Positions 26,356 to 42,134 of a stretch of DNA of 64,000 nt are shown here, piece by piece. The notes below the pieces were generated by a model. That model had not been told where the DNA came from. It saw only the letters and a program-made list of their open reading frames with translations, and searched no databases. How positions within the stretch are numbered: position 1 is the stretch's first letter; each line of letters begins with the position of its first letter. The position numbers and the translations under genes were made by a program. Source of the DNA: Qipengyuania gaetbuli (GTDB lineage: Bacteria > Pseudomonadota > Alphaproteobacteria > Sphingomonadales > Sphingomonadaceae); the NCBI RefSeq assembly GCF_020524765.1, contig NZ_JAIVLR010000001.1, positions 1,550,001-1,614,000 on the forward strand, read 5' to 3'.

Positions 26356-26871
26356 TTACGCGGCTTCCGTGGCGGCATATGCGCCGAAGACACGAGCGAG
26401 CTTGCTTGCGGGTGCGTTGACGAGCTGGACAACCTTGGTTGCCGGCGCGTTGACGAGGCCCACGATCTTGCCACGCAGCTCGTCGAGGCTCGGCATCGAG
26501 GCGAGTGCCTTGACCCCTGCTTCGTCGAGCACGGTCGCGCCCATCGATCCACCGACGATTTCAATCTTGTCGGTGGTCTTGGCGAAGTCCACCACGGCCT
26601 TGGCCGCAGCGACCGGATCCTCGGAATATCCGAGGGCGGTCGGACCCGACAGGTACTCTTCGAGACCTGCGTAGTCGGTGTCCTTCAGCGCGAGCTTGGC
26701 GAGACGGTTCTTCGCAACCTTGTAGGACGCACCGGCTTCACGCATCTTCGTGCGCAGTTCGGTCGACTGGGCGACCGAAAGGCCCAGGTTGCGGGTCACG
26801 ACGACCACGCCAGCCTGGTTGAAGACTTCGCTGAGCTGGGCGACCGAATCGGCTTTCTGCGAACGATCCAT
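26356..26871 (-). CDS. rplJ: 50S ribosomal protein L10
   Basis: A 171-residue L10 protein, the stalk base that carries the L7/L12 dimers. It starts [10 protein letters not shown]; the ATG at 26871 is chosen because AAGGAG lies six bases upstream, whereas a GTG at 26886 would include that site in the coding region. The L10 core ([28 protein letters not shown]) and the Ala-rich C-terminal L12-binding helix ([10 protein letters not shown]) are present. It is transcribed with rplL. Confidence 0.97.
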   Translation of the reverse strand: MDRSQKADSVAQLSEVFNQAGVVVVTRNLGLSVAQSTELRTKMREAGASYKVAKNRLAKLALKDTDYAGLEEYLSGPTALGYSEDPVAAAKAVVDFAKTTDKIEIVGGSMGATVLDEAGVKALASMPSLDELRGKIVGLVNAPATKVVQLVNAPASKLARVFGAYAATEAA

Positions 26872-27192
26872 GCCATACTCCTTCACTATGACCCCGCCGG
26901 AATGGACCGGCGAAATCGGCTACGTTTGTCCATGCTGCAAACTGCAACACGGGCGAGTCCGTTGAGGGGGAAGGAGTGCGCCAATTGGCGCGAAACAACG
27001 GCTTACCCATGGCTGGGCGTACCGCCGGAAAATCTCTGTTCCCCGTCTAGGCTGGAAATTAAGGTCGGGCAGATCCCGGCCACCAACTGTCTCGGACGGA
27101 TGATCGGCAGTGCCTTGCGGCCTTACCGAGCGGGGCGGCCTTTAGCGTTTCCCGGCCGGGAGTCAAGCATTCGCGAGGCCGCCCGCAAGTCC
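26872..27192 (-). other. Leader region of rplJL
   Basis: About 320 bases between the DJ-1-like gene and rplJ. In most bacteria this position holds an L10(L12)4-binding mRNA leader that represses rplJL. I see a direct repeat of AAGGCCG near 27113-27141 on the minus strand but cannot draw a convincing L10 leader fold by eye. The rplJL promoter must be here or upstream, because the gene before it is unrelated. Confidence 0.4.
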
Positions 27193-28272
27193 TCACATGG
27201 CGGATAGACGTGCCCTGACGCCTTCAATCGCCTCCGCCAGTTGGGGATCGGGGAAGTGCGGCTGGGCCAGTTCCATGATCCGCAGCGCCGATGCCAGCAT
27301 CGCTTGGTCCTCGCCCGCCTCGATCGAGCGGTAATAGCCCCAGATCGCCACCAGCGGCACATCGAGGCGCGGGTCCTTTGCCGCAAGGGCTGCCGCAAGC
27401 GGTGCCTCGTCGCCTGCGATCGCGCGGGCGACCAGCATGACGCTGCGCTCGTCGGCCCACGCTTCGCGGTGGGCGGGGGTCTTGCCCATGGCTTGCACCA
27501 GCGCATCGCTCGCCGCGCCGACCGAGAACGGGTTCTGGCCGGTGACCACCCTGCCGTCGACTTCGACATGGGGCAGCATCATCGGTGCCTCGCCGAAGCG
27601 CGCACCGACCGAGCGCAGCTCGCTTTCGAGCAGGAAGGGGAAGTGTTTGACCCAGCGCTTGCCGAACAGGACCTCCTCCTCGTCGGTGAAGCCCGCCAGC
27701 CTGCGGCCTTTCGCCCATGGCGTCCCGTCGTCGCGGACCATGCGGGCGAAGACCGCCGGGCCGTGACAGACCGCCGCCACCACGCCGCCGCGGCTTTCGG
27801 TGTCGGCGAGGAGGCCCTGCAACACCTGCGAAAATGGCAAGTCGAACATCGCGCCCTTGCCGCCGATCACCATGACGGCGCCGTATCGGCCGGCCATCGC
27901 CGGATCGAGCCGCAGGGTCTGGCCGAGCTTCGCGCTCGCCTCGGCATCGGCGAGGAAGGCGGCATTATAGGACTTGGCGGGATCGAAGCCGTCGGGTTCC
28001 ACCGCGCCTCCCGCGGGGCTGGCGATATCGACGGCAAGCCCGTTCGCTTTCAGGACCAGCCAGGCCTGCGCCAGCTCGTCCATTTCGAAACCGGGCTGGA
28101 CCTGCCCCTTCTCTTCGCCCGCGCTGCGGCCATGGCTGCTGACGACGAGCAGCACGTGCTGGGGCAGTTCTGCTGGGGAGGCGGCTTCGGCAGGCTGCCG
28201 GGCGGCAGCCTGTCCGGGGGCGGCAAGGGAAACGAGGGCGCAGGCAAGGGCTGTGGAAAGGCGAAGGGTCAT
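27193..28272 (-). CDS. Secreted DJ-1/PfpI family protein (Hsp31-like)
   Basis: A 359-residue protein with a Sec signal (about residues 1-24) and a DJ-1/PfpI glutamine-amidotransferase-like domain. VMVIGGKGAMFDL and AAVCHGPAVF place the nucleophile Cys169 in the usual elbow, next to a His. Hsp31-type members act as glyoxalase III/deglycase-like enzymes or chaperones; which applies here is unknown. A C-terminal helical extension (about residues 260-359) is longer than in typical family members. The ATG at 28272 has AAGGA eight bases upstream; the open frame extends to 28299. Confidence 0.8.
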   Translation of the reverse strand: MTLRLSTALACALVSLAAPGQAAARQPAEAASPAELPQHVLLVVSSHGRSAGEEKGQVQPGFEMDELAQAWLVLKANGLAVDIASPAGGAVEPDGFDPAKSYNAAFLADAEASAKLGQTLRLDPAMAGRYGAVMVIGGKGAMFDLPFSQVLQGLLADTESRGGVVAAVCHGPAVFARMVRDDGTPWAKGRRLAGFTDEEEVLFGKRWVKHFPFLLESELRSVGARFGEAPMMLPHVEVDGRVVTGQNPFSVGAASDALVQAMGKTPAHREAWADERSVMLVARAIAGDEAPLAAALAAKDPRLDVPLVAIWGYYRSIEAGEDQAMLASALRIMELAQPHFPDPQLAEAIEGVRARLSAM

Positions 28273-28364
28273 CGGGAAGTCCTTTTCGGTAGGGCGCAAG
28301 ACAGCTGCCGGCGCCGCGGGGGCGCCGGGCTTTGCTGTCTTCCTGTGTCGGGTTCGGGGGGGGC

Positions 28365-28592
28365 TTAGTCCTGCCGGTAGGCGAGCAAGTCGCCCGGCTG
28401 GCAGTCGAGTTCGCGGCAGATCGCCTCCAGCGTGGAGAAGCGGATCGCCTTGGCCTTGCCGGTCTTGAGGATCGACAGATTGGCGAGGGTGAGGCCGACG
28501 CGTTCCGCCAGTTCGGTCAGCGTCATGCGGCGGTCGTGGAGCAGGTCGTCGAGCTTGACGATGATTGCGGTTCCTTCTGAATCAGCGCCCAT
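28365..28592 (-). CDS. XRE-family (HTH_26/YozG-like) transcriptional regulator
   Basis: A 75-residue single-domain helix-turn-helix protein. MTLTELAERVGLTLANLSILKTG gives the HTH and FSTLEAICRELDCQPGDLLAY is the conserved tail of this small family. Its ATG overlaps the stop of the DUF2975 gene (TGATG), so the two are coupled. DUF2975/XRE pairs are common in bacteria, and the regulator probably controls its own operon. The repeated TCGATAAT words around the promoter at 29318-29346 are candidate sites. Confidence 0.88.
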   Translation of the reverse strand: MGADSEGTAIIVKLDDLLHDRRMTLTELAERVGLTLANLSILKTGKAKAIRFSTLEAICRELDCQPGDLLAYRQD

Positions 28593-29134
28593 CACACGGT
28601 CCCTTCCAGGTCGGCGCGCATTTCGGTTCCCTTGCGGAAGACGCGGGCGAGGATGAAGAGGACCAGGACCATCACCGGGCCCGTCAGGTCGTAAATGCTG
28701 AAACCGAGCCGGTCGCCGCCCCCGCTAGCAAGGTTGGCGAGGTAAAGGCGCACAAGTCCGACCAGCACGGCCAATACCTCCACACCGAGCAGTAGCCAGG
28801 CCATCGAGCCGAGCCGCTGGGCGTTCTCGGCGATGAACGGGTCGCCTTCACCGACACTCACGATGATTGCGCGCATCTTGCCGAAGAAGGCGAACAGGGC
28901 GGCAACAATTGCCGAAAGCATTACCAGGATGGCGATGTACGAGACGAGAGAGTTATCGATGAGTTCGAACTCGTTCGCGTTGACGATCCCGTCCGCCAGG
29001 TCCTGGCTTATCAGCACCAGGAGCAGCATGACCGCGAACAGGATAACTCCCGCCAGGGCACACAGGCCCTGTAATATCAGCGCAAGAACTTTTCCCGTGG
29101 CGAGCAGCGGGTCGTTGGGAATGATGCGGGCCAT
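28592..29134 (-). CDS. DUF2975 membrane protein
   Basis: A 180-residue inner-membrane protein with four hydrophobic segments (about residues 15-42, 65-88, 110-130 and 145-165). It has the GDPFIAENAQRLGSMAWLLL stretch typical of DUF2975 (FxxxNxxRLRxIAWxLL). Function is unknown. It is made together with the small HTH protein that follows it. AAAGGA precedes the ATG by seven bases. It probably acts as a membrane partner or target of the regulator. Confidence 0.88.
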   Translation of the reverse strand: MARIIPNDPLLATGKVLALILQGLCALAGVILFAVMLLLVLISQDLADGIVNANEFELIDNSLVSYIAILVMLSAIVAALFAFFGKMRAIIVSVGEGDPFIAENAQRLGSMAWLLLGVEVLAVLVGLVRLYLANLASGGGDRLGFSIYDLTGPVMVLVLFILARVFRKGTEMRADLEGTV

Positions 29135-29156
29135 GGCTGGTCCTTTCTCTACCGGG

Positions 29157-29285
29157 TCAGGCGATGAGCGGAGCGGACACCACCGCCATCTGGGCGGACG
29201 GCACGGTCACGACCGTCTGGACCGAAACGAGGGTGATGACGATGGCGGCAAGCGCCGCGGCGAAGTGGGACTGGAAACGGGACAT
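29157..29285 (-). CDS. Small 42-residue hydrophobic protein heading the DUF2975/XRE cassette
   Basis: ATG at 29285, stop at 29157, 42 residues: MSRFQSHFAA, then a hydrophobic helix (LAAIVITLVSVQTVVTV), then a short tail. AAGGAG lies eight bases before the ATG and a good promoter just upstream, so it should be translated. It could be a single-pass membrane peptide or an uncleaved signal-like peptide. No family is recognised. It is the first gene of the cassette, 22 bp before the DUF2975 gene. Confidence 0.7.
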   Translation of the reverse strand: MSRFQSHFAAALAAIVITLVSVQTVVTVPSAQMAVVSAPLIA

Positions 29286-29308
29286 TTATCGATCTCCTTG
29301 CATCTCAA

Positions 29309-29359
29309 TATCGATAATCAATAATCCGAGTCGCACTTATTGTCAATCGATAATATCGA
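29309..29359. repeat. TCGATAAT repeats flanking the cassette promoter
   Basis: TCGATAAT occurs at 29311-29318 and 29347-29354 as direct repeats, the first within a TATCGATA palindrome. A further ATATCGA lies at 29353-29359, and TTATCGA occurs just before the first gene (about 29287-29293). One copy touches the -10 side of the promoter and the other the -35 side, as expected of an autorepressor operator. The regulator is not proven. Confidence 0.5.
29318..29346 (-). promoter_or_regulatory. Promoter of the small-protein/DUF2975/XRE cassette
   Basis: On the minus strand an exact TTGACA (29346-29341), a 17-base spacer and TATTGA (29323-29318) form a good sigma-70-type promoter, about 35 bases upstream of the first ATG. 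Confidence 0.7.
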
Positions 29360-29476
29360 AAAACAATATATGACTTAGCGAGAGGCGATAAATGGGCCTT
29401 GGGCAGGCTCCCAGCGCAGGGTTTGGCAGCCGCCCCGCTTCTCTCTATAAGGGGCGCAGGGGGAGGGCTGGTCTTC

Positions 29477-30160
29477 ATGGTTTTCCGGATGCTGTTCGTC
29501 AGGCTGACGGTGTTCTACCTCGTCGTGACCGGCGCGGTGCTGGGCGTGGTGGCGCTCGATCCGTCGCTGTCCCATTTCCTGCCCATCGGCGGCGCGCAGA
29601 CGCTGCTCAGCGCAACCTCCGGCGATCCGCTCGGCGGGGTGCAGATCGGGGCGGAAAAGGTCGCCAACCTCGGCAGTTCGATCCTCTGGCTGTTCGTCGC
29701 CGTGGCCGGGGCGATGCTGACGACGATCCCGGTCACCTGGACCTACATGGCCAGCCGCAACCGCGCGGAATATGATCAGGCGCTGGTCGAGACGATGATC
29801 GTCCTGCCCATCGCCGTGACCGCGATCGTGGTGATGGTCCACAACTCGCTGGCGCTGGCCTTCTCGCTGGCAGGGATCGTGGGCGGCGTGCGCTTCCGCA
29901 ACACGCTGAAGAGTTCGGGCGATGCGATCTACATCCTGCTTGCCATCGGCATAGGGCTGGCCGCCGGTATCGGCGCGCTGGAGATCGCGCTCGTGATGAC
30001 GGTGATGTTCAACTACGCCTTCGCGCTGCTTTGGATGGCGGATTACGGGGCCAAGGACGGCACCCACCGCTACCTGCGTTCGCCCGAGGCTTCTGCCGGC
30101 GGCAAGGATGCGGACACCGACCGCCACGACCAGTCGGGCGAAGGCAGCGAGGTAGGCTGA
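29477..30160 (+). CDS. DUF4956 family membrane protein
   Basis: A 227-residue protein with four to five membrane helices. The hallmark follows the third one: GIVGGVRFRNTLKSSGDAIYI, then IGIGLAAGIGALEIALVMT, typical of DUF4956. The C-terminal 30 residues are polar and Asp/Gly-rich. I chose the ATG at 29477, which has GGGAGGG upstream and begins right before the first helix; the frame is open to 29399. Its function is unknown. It is a single gene convergent with the unknown secreted protein. Confidence 0.8.
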   Translation: MVFRMLFVRLTVFYLVVTGAVLGVVALDPSLSHFLPIGGAQTLLSATSGDPLGGVQIGAEKVANLGSSILWLFVAVAGAMLTTIPVTWTYMASRNRAEYDQALVETMIVLPIAVTAIVVMVHNSLALAFSLAGIVGGVRFRNTLKSSGDAIYILLAIGIGLAAGIGALEIALVMTVMFNYAFALLWMADYGAKDGTHRYLRSPEASAGGKDADTDRHDQSGEGSEVG

Positions 30161-30170
30161 CCGCCCGTGC

Positions 30171-31196
30171 TCAGCGGCACTTCTTCAGCAGCTTCTTCCC
30201 GATCGATTCCTCGTCCCCGATGTCCTCGTAGAAGCTCGCGAGGTATTTCGTCATGGCGGCCACGGTCCCCGCATCGGCTTCGGGCGTTGCAGCCAGGCTC
30301 GCTTCGAACTGGCTGCGCAAGGCGCGCATCCGTGCCGCTGCCGCAGGGACGAGGTCGTTGAACGAACAGAAACCGCGATAGACGCGGGTGCGCACCGAAT
30401 AGGTGCCGAGTTCCGGATTGGGCACGGCATAGCCTGCATCCACCAGCCCCGAATTGTCGAAATCATAGGGCACGGGGACCAGCGCGCTGCGGGCCTCCTT
30501 GCTCGCTCCGAACAGGCGCGAGTTGTGGCAGCAGTCGGTCTTCGTCGGGCCGAGTACCATGGCCCAGTCGGTATTGCCGATCATGTACTGGAACAGCGCG
30601 TAGCGGGCCGCATCCTCGCGGTCGACCTGCGCCAGCGGTGTGTCGCCGACATCCAGCTCCTTCAGGCCCAGCCGCCGTGCCGCATCGTCCCCGTCCTCGA
30701 TGAAGAAGGCCAGCCGGCGGGCATATTCCCTGTCGCCGTCGCGGTAGCTGACGCGGACCAGCCGGACCCTGAAGCTTTCCGGTGTCAGGACGTTGTAGAG
30801 CCGGTAGGCGGCATATTCACGCAGCATGGTCTGTTCGGCACTGTCGCTGTCGCGGCAATGGGTGACCAGCTTGATGCTGCCCTGCCGGTGGAACAGCGAA
30901 GCCTCGTCCGGCTTGCCATCGAAGCGCACCCTCAATGGCGGGAAGCGGCACAGTTCCTTCAGGCGCCGCGAATTGCCGCGGGCGGACAGCTGGATGGCAT
31001 GGCTCTCGCCGGCGGCCGACAAGGTGGCGGGGTGGGGGTCGGTCGATTTCTCGCCCCGCGCGACGATCTCGCGAATGGGCCCGTCAAGCGTGAGTTCGAG
31101 GATTTCATCGGAGGCGAAGAGCGGGGTGGCCTCGCCCTGTGCGAAGGCAGGTGGGGCAGCGCAGGCAAGGGCAAGGGTGAGAGCGAGGCGCTTCAT
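30171..31196 (-). CDS. Secreted protein of unknown function, faintly CotH-like
   Basis: A 341-residue protein with a Sec signal (MKRLALTLALACAAPPAFAQ). The mature part has QLSARGNSRR near the start and, later, NTDWAMVLGPTKTDCCHNSRLF, then VPVPYDFDNSGLVDAGYA. The order Asp-Trp, Lys, His-Asn, and then a DFD in a VPYDFD context recalls CotH-type kinase folds, but I am not sure. Its ATG overlaps the stop of the metallophosphatase gene (ATGA), so the two are coupled and the proteins may share a pathway in the periplasm. Confidence 0.65.
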   Translation of the reverse strand: MKRLALTLALACAAPPAFAQGEATPLFASDEILELTLDGPIREIVARGEKSTDPHPATLSAAGESHAIQLSARGNSRRLKELCRFPPLRVRFDGKPDEASLFHRQGSIKLVTHCRDSDSAEQTMLREYAAYRLYNVLTPESFRVRLVRVSYRDGDREYARRLAFFIEDGDDAARRLGLKELDVGDTPLAQVDREDAARYALFQYMIGNTDWAMVLGPTKTDCCHNSRLFGASKEARSALVPVPYDFDNSGLVDAGYAVPNPELGTYSVRTRVYRGFCSFNDLVPAAAARMRALRSQFEASLAATPEADAGTVAAMTKYLASFYEDIGDEESIGKKLLKKCR

Positions 31197-32248
31197 CGGG
31201 GCGCTCCTTCGGACAATATCCGGCTGGTCCACGAGCCGTCGGATTCTCGCTGGTGTGCGGTGATGCGATCGCCTGCGATTTCGAGATAGGAGGCGGGGCC
31301 ACCGTAATGGCGGGAAATGCCGGTATCGATGCGCAGCAACCTGCCGCCGAGGTCGTCGGCGATACCGTCTCGCGAGGGCGTATGGGCGACGACCAGCCGC
31401 TGTGCGCCATAACGGGCGAGGACCGTTGCCAGCTCTTCTTCGCGCGATAGCCTGGCGGACTGGGGCTCGGTGTCATCGGCCTCGCGCACCACATTGCCGC
31501 GATACCATATCGGCCCCAGCGGATCGTCGAGCACGCTCCGGTCGACCTCGTCCCCGGGGGCGAGCGCCGCTTGGTGGCGGCGGTTGATCGTCGCGATCTC
31601 CTCTGCCGACCGTTCCGCGCTGAGGCCGCCATGCGCGAAGAGGGTCGGCCCCAGTTGCACCACGGCAGGCAGGGTCGCCGCCCACAGGCCCAGATCGCCC
31701 CCGGCGCGCCAGCTGCGCCGGTGCTCGATCATGCCGAGCGGCGTTTCGGCCAGCCAGCGCCGCTTGATCTCGTCGATGGGCAGGCCGGGCTTGTCCGCCC
31801 GGTAGAGCTCTGCCAGCCGGTCGCGCTGGGTGGCCCAGACATCAAGCCGCACCGCGCGCGAGCGGCGGTCGCGGAAGGCCTCGTATTCGCCGGGGTGAAC
31901 GTAGCGCAGGTCGCCCGTGACGTTCATCGCCTCGTGATTGCCGAGCAGGACGATGACCTGCCCGCCGGCGGCAGTCGCTTCGCCGGCCAGCCGTTGCAGC
32001 TGGCGGATGATCCTGAGCGAATCCGGTCCGCGGTCGGTGATGTCGCCCATCTGGACCAGCGCAGTCCCGCCTCCCGACCAGCCGCCCTTTGTATCGACGA
32101 TGCCGGCGGCGCGGGCGATCTCCTCCCATGCCTCGTAATCGCCGTGCAGGTCGCCCACCGCCACGATGCGTGCAGGCGCGGCGCCCTGCGCTGCCAGCGC
32201 GAATGGCGCGAGCAGCAGGCTTGCCAGCAGGACCAGCAGTCGCAGCAT
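31193..32248 (-). CDS. Secreted calcineurin-like metallophosphoesterase (Shewanella-like phosphatase type)
   Basis: A 351-residue protein with a Sec signal (about residues 1-22) and all motifs of the PPP-like fold: GDLHGD (Asp33, His35), GDITDRG (Asp69), GNHE (Asn104, His105) and a late VVAHTPSRDG. The dimetal site is complete, so it should be an active phosphatase, probably periplasmic. The spacing resembles the Shewanella-like protein phosphatase branch. The ATG at 32248 has GGGGAGG four bases upstream. It is coupled to the downstream secreted protein. Confidence 0.88.
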   Translation of the reverse strand: MLRLLVLLASLLLAPFALAAQGAAPARIVAVGDLHGDYEAWEEIARAAGIVDTKGGWSGGGTALVQMGDITDRGPDSLRIIRQLQRLAGEATAAGGQVIVLLGNHEAMNVTGDLRYVHPGEYEAFRDRRSRAVRLDVWATQRDRLAELYRADKPGLPIDEIKRRWLAETPLGMIEHRRSWRAGGDLGLWAATLPAVVQLGPTLFAHGGLSAERSAEEIATINRRHQAALAPGDEVDRSVLDDPLGPIWYRGNVVREADDTEPQSARLSREEELATVLARYGAQRLVVAHTPSRDGIADDLGGRLLRIDTGISRHYGGPASYLEIAGDRITAHQRESDGSWTSRILSEGAPR

Positions 32249-32596
32249 GCGTCCTCCCCCTTGCGAAGCCCTGCCCATAGCATATTTTTGCCACCTGCGA
32301 TGCCTGCCTGTCGTTACGTCGCAGGGCGTTTGACAAAGCCCCCGCGCCTTCCTAAATGCCTCTCGACCGCACGCTTCGAGCGAGTCCGATTCATGCGCGG
32401 GTTTCGGACACAGGATGGAAGCGGCGTTTCCATATCGCGACGCTTTTTAACGAGCTGCAGCCGCCGCCCCCACGGGCGTGTCATCGCTGCGGCCTTTTTG
32501 CGTCTCGCGATACGGTTCTCACGCGCATGAGACATCTGATTGGCAGTCCTGTCCGCGCGGGGCTGCAAGGACACGAAAAGAGGCACGAGCTCCTTT
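32249..32596. other. Divergent control region between the phosphatase gene and rpoB
   Basis: About 350 bases with no gene. It holds the probable rpoBC promoter (32330-32358) and a leader of about 230 bases before the rpoB start. I saw no clear attenuator hairpin. Confidence 0.6.
32330..32358 (+). promoter_or_regulatory. Probable rpoBC promoter
   Basis: TTGACA (32330-32335), a 17-base spacer and TAAATG (32353-32358), followed by a GC-rich discriminator. The -35 is perfect and the -10 weak. An own promoter is needed because rplJL does not lie upstream. Confidence 0.6.
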
Positions 32597-36778
<4,182 letters not shown>

Positions 36779-36839
36779 GGGGGCGTTTCGCTCCCCACCG
36801 CTTCCGCCCGAAAGAATTAACCCGACAGGGATTTAAGTC

Positions 36840-41168
<4,329 letters not shown>

Positions 41169-41192
41169 GCCCCCGTTCATCGCAACAAATTG

Positions 41193-41228
41193 AAAAGGCC
41201 CCGGAAGTCATCGCTTCCGGGGCCTTTT
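41193..41228 (+). terminator. rpoBC terminator
   Basis: A perfect 15-bp stem (41193-41207 with 41214-41228) with a 6-base loop. The right arm ends in TTTT, and it begins 25 bases after the rpoC stop. AAAA on the left arm makes it potentially bidirectional. Confidence 0.93.
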
Positions 41229-41263
41229 CCCATGCGCGCTCCGGATGGTTCGGGGAGTGTCCG

Positions 41264-42025
41264 ATGCGAGTAGCTGCTGTACTTGCCGCCCTTGGCCTCC
41301 TGACCTGTTCGCCCGCACCCGAAGATGCGCCGGCCAGCGCTGCACCTGCCATCGACGGCGAATATGTCGTCACTTTGGTCAATGAAGAAACCCCGCTGAT
41401 CGGCATCGAGGGCTACGAGCCGACGATCACCTTTTCGGGCAACCGGATCCATTTCCAGTCGCAGTGCATCTACGACGACTGGACCTTCGACCGCACGGGC
41501 GAGGGTATCGAGACCGGCGAATGGGACTATGCCGAACCGCCTGCCATGTGCGCGCGCAGCTATGCGCCGGGCGAGGAGGCGATCATCACCGCTATCGACA
41601 AGGCGACGACCATCAGGCCGGTGCGGGGCGGACTCTGGCTGTCGGGACCGGGCGGGACGGTCCAGCTCGAACGCATTCCCGATCCCGCGCAGGTCGCCGC
41701 GCGCGCGGTGGACGTTCGCGGATCGTGGGATCTCGTCAGCCTCGACGGCAAATCCCTTGCGGAACCGATCCCGCTGGAGGCGAATTTCGATCAGGTCTGG
41801 TGGGAGCCCGGCTGTGCCGGCCAGTCGGTCAATTACATGATCGACGGCGCGCGGTTCGACCTCATGGACCACAAGTCGCCGGAGATGGTCTGCGACATCG
41901 GATTCCCCGAGGAATTGCCCGCGCTCTGGCAGGCGATGGACATGGCCGAGACCGTGCGCGCGGACGGGAACGACCGCGCCATCCTGTCGGGCAAAGGACA
42001 CGAGGTGGTGTTGCAGCGCCGCTGA
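41264..42025 (+). CDS. Putative lipoprotein or secreted protein with two META/HslJ-like halves
   Basis: A 253-residue protein with a hydrophobic signal ending LGLLTCS; the lipobox is imperfect (Thr before Cys). Two similar halves can be seen, each with a beta-rich GxY/W...D-G start and a C-containing middle: residues about 30-130 and 145-253. The second half reads RGSWDLVSLDGKSLAEPIPL, which is like META/HslJ domains. A smaller related gene lies at 44474-44932, on the other side of the GGDEF-EAL gene. GGGGAG precedes the ATG. Function unknown, probably envelope. Confidence 0.65.
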   Translation: MRVAAVLAALGLLTCSPAPEDAPASAAPAIDGEYVVTLVNEETPLIGIEGYEPTITFSGNRIHFQSQCIYDDWTFDRTGEGIETGEWDYAEPPAMCARSYAPGEEAIITAIDKATTIRPVRGGLWLSGPGGTVQLERIPDPAQVAARAVDVRGSWDLVSLDGKSLAEPIPLEANFDQVWWEPGCAGQSVNYMIDGARFDLMDHKSPEMVCDIGFPEELPALWQAMDMAETVRADGNDRAILSGKGHEVVLQRR

Positions 42026-42134
42026 CAAGCGAGCGGACAATCCCCCGATCCGGAGCAGAAAGCTATACAGCGGACCGGAAATTCGGTTACACTTGAGCAG
42101 GATGCGCGCGATCCTGCGCACAACCGGGGGCCGC

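Noticed and set aside
29286..29380. AT-rich, repeat-bearing segment as an attachment site or insertion scar
   Set aside because: A promoter and operator explanation fits the repeats; no integrase, no target duplication and no tRNA end are seen.
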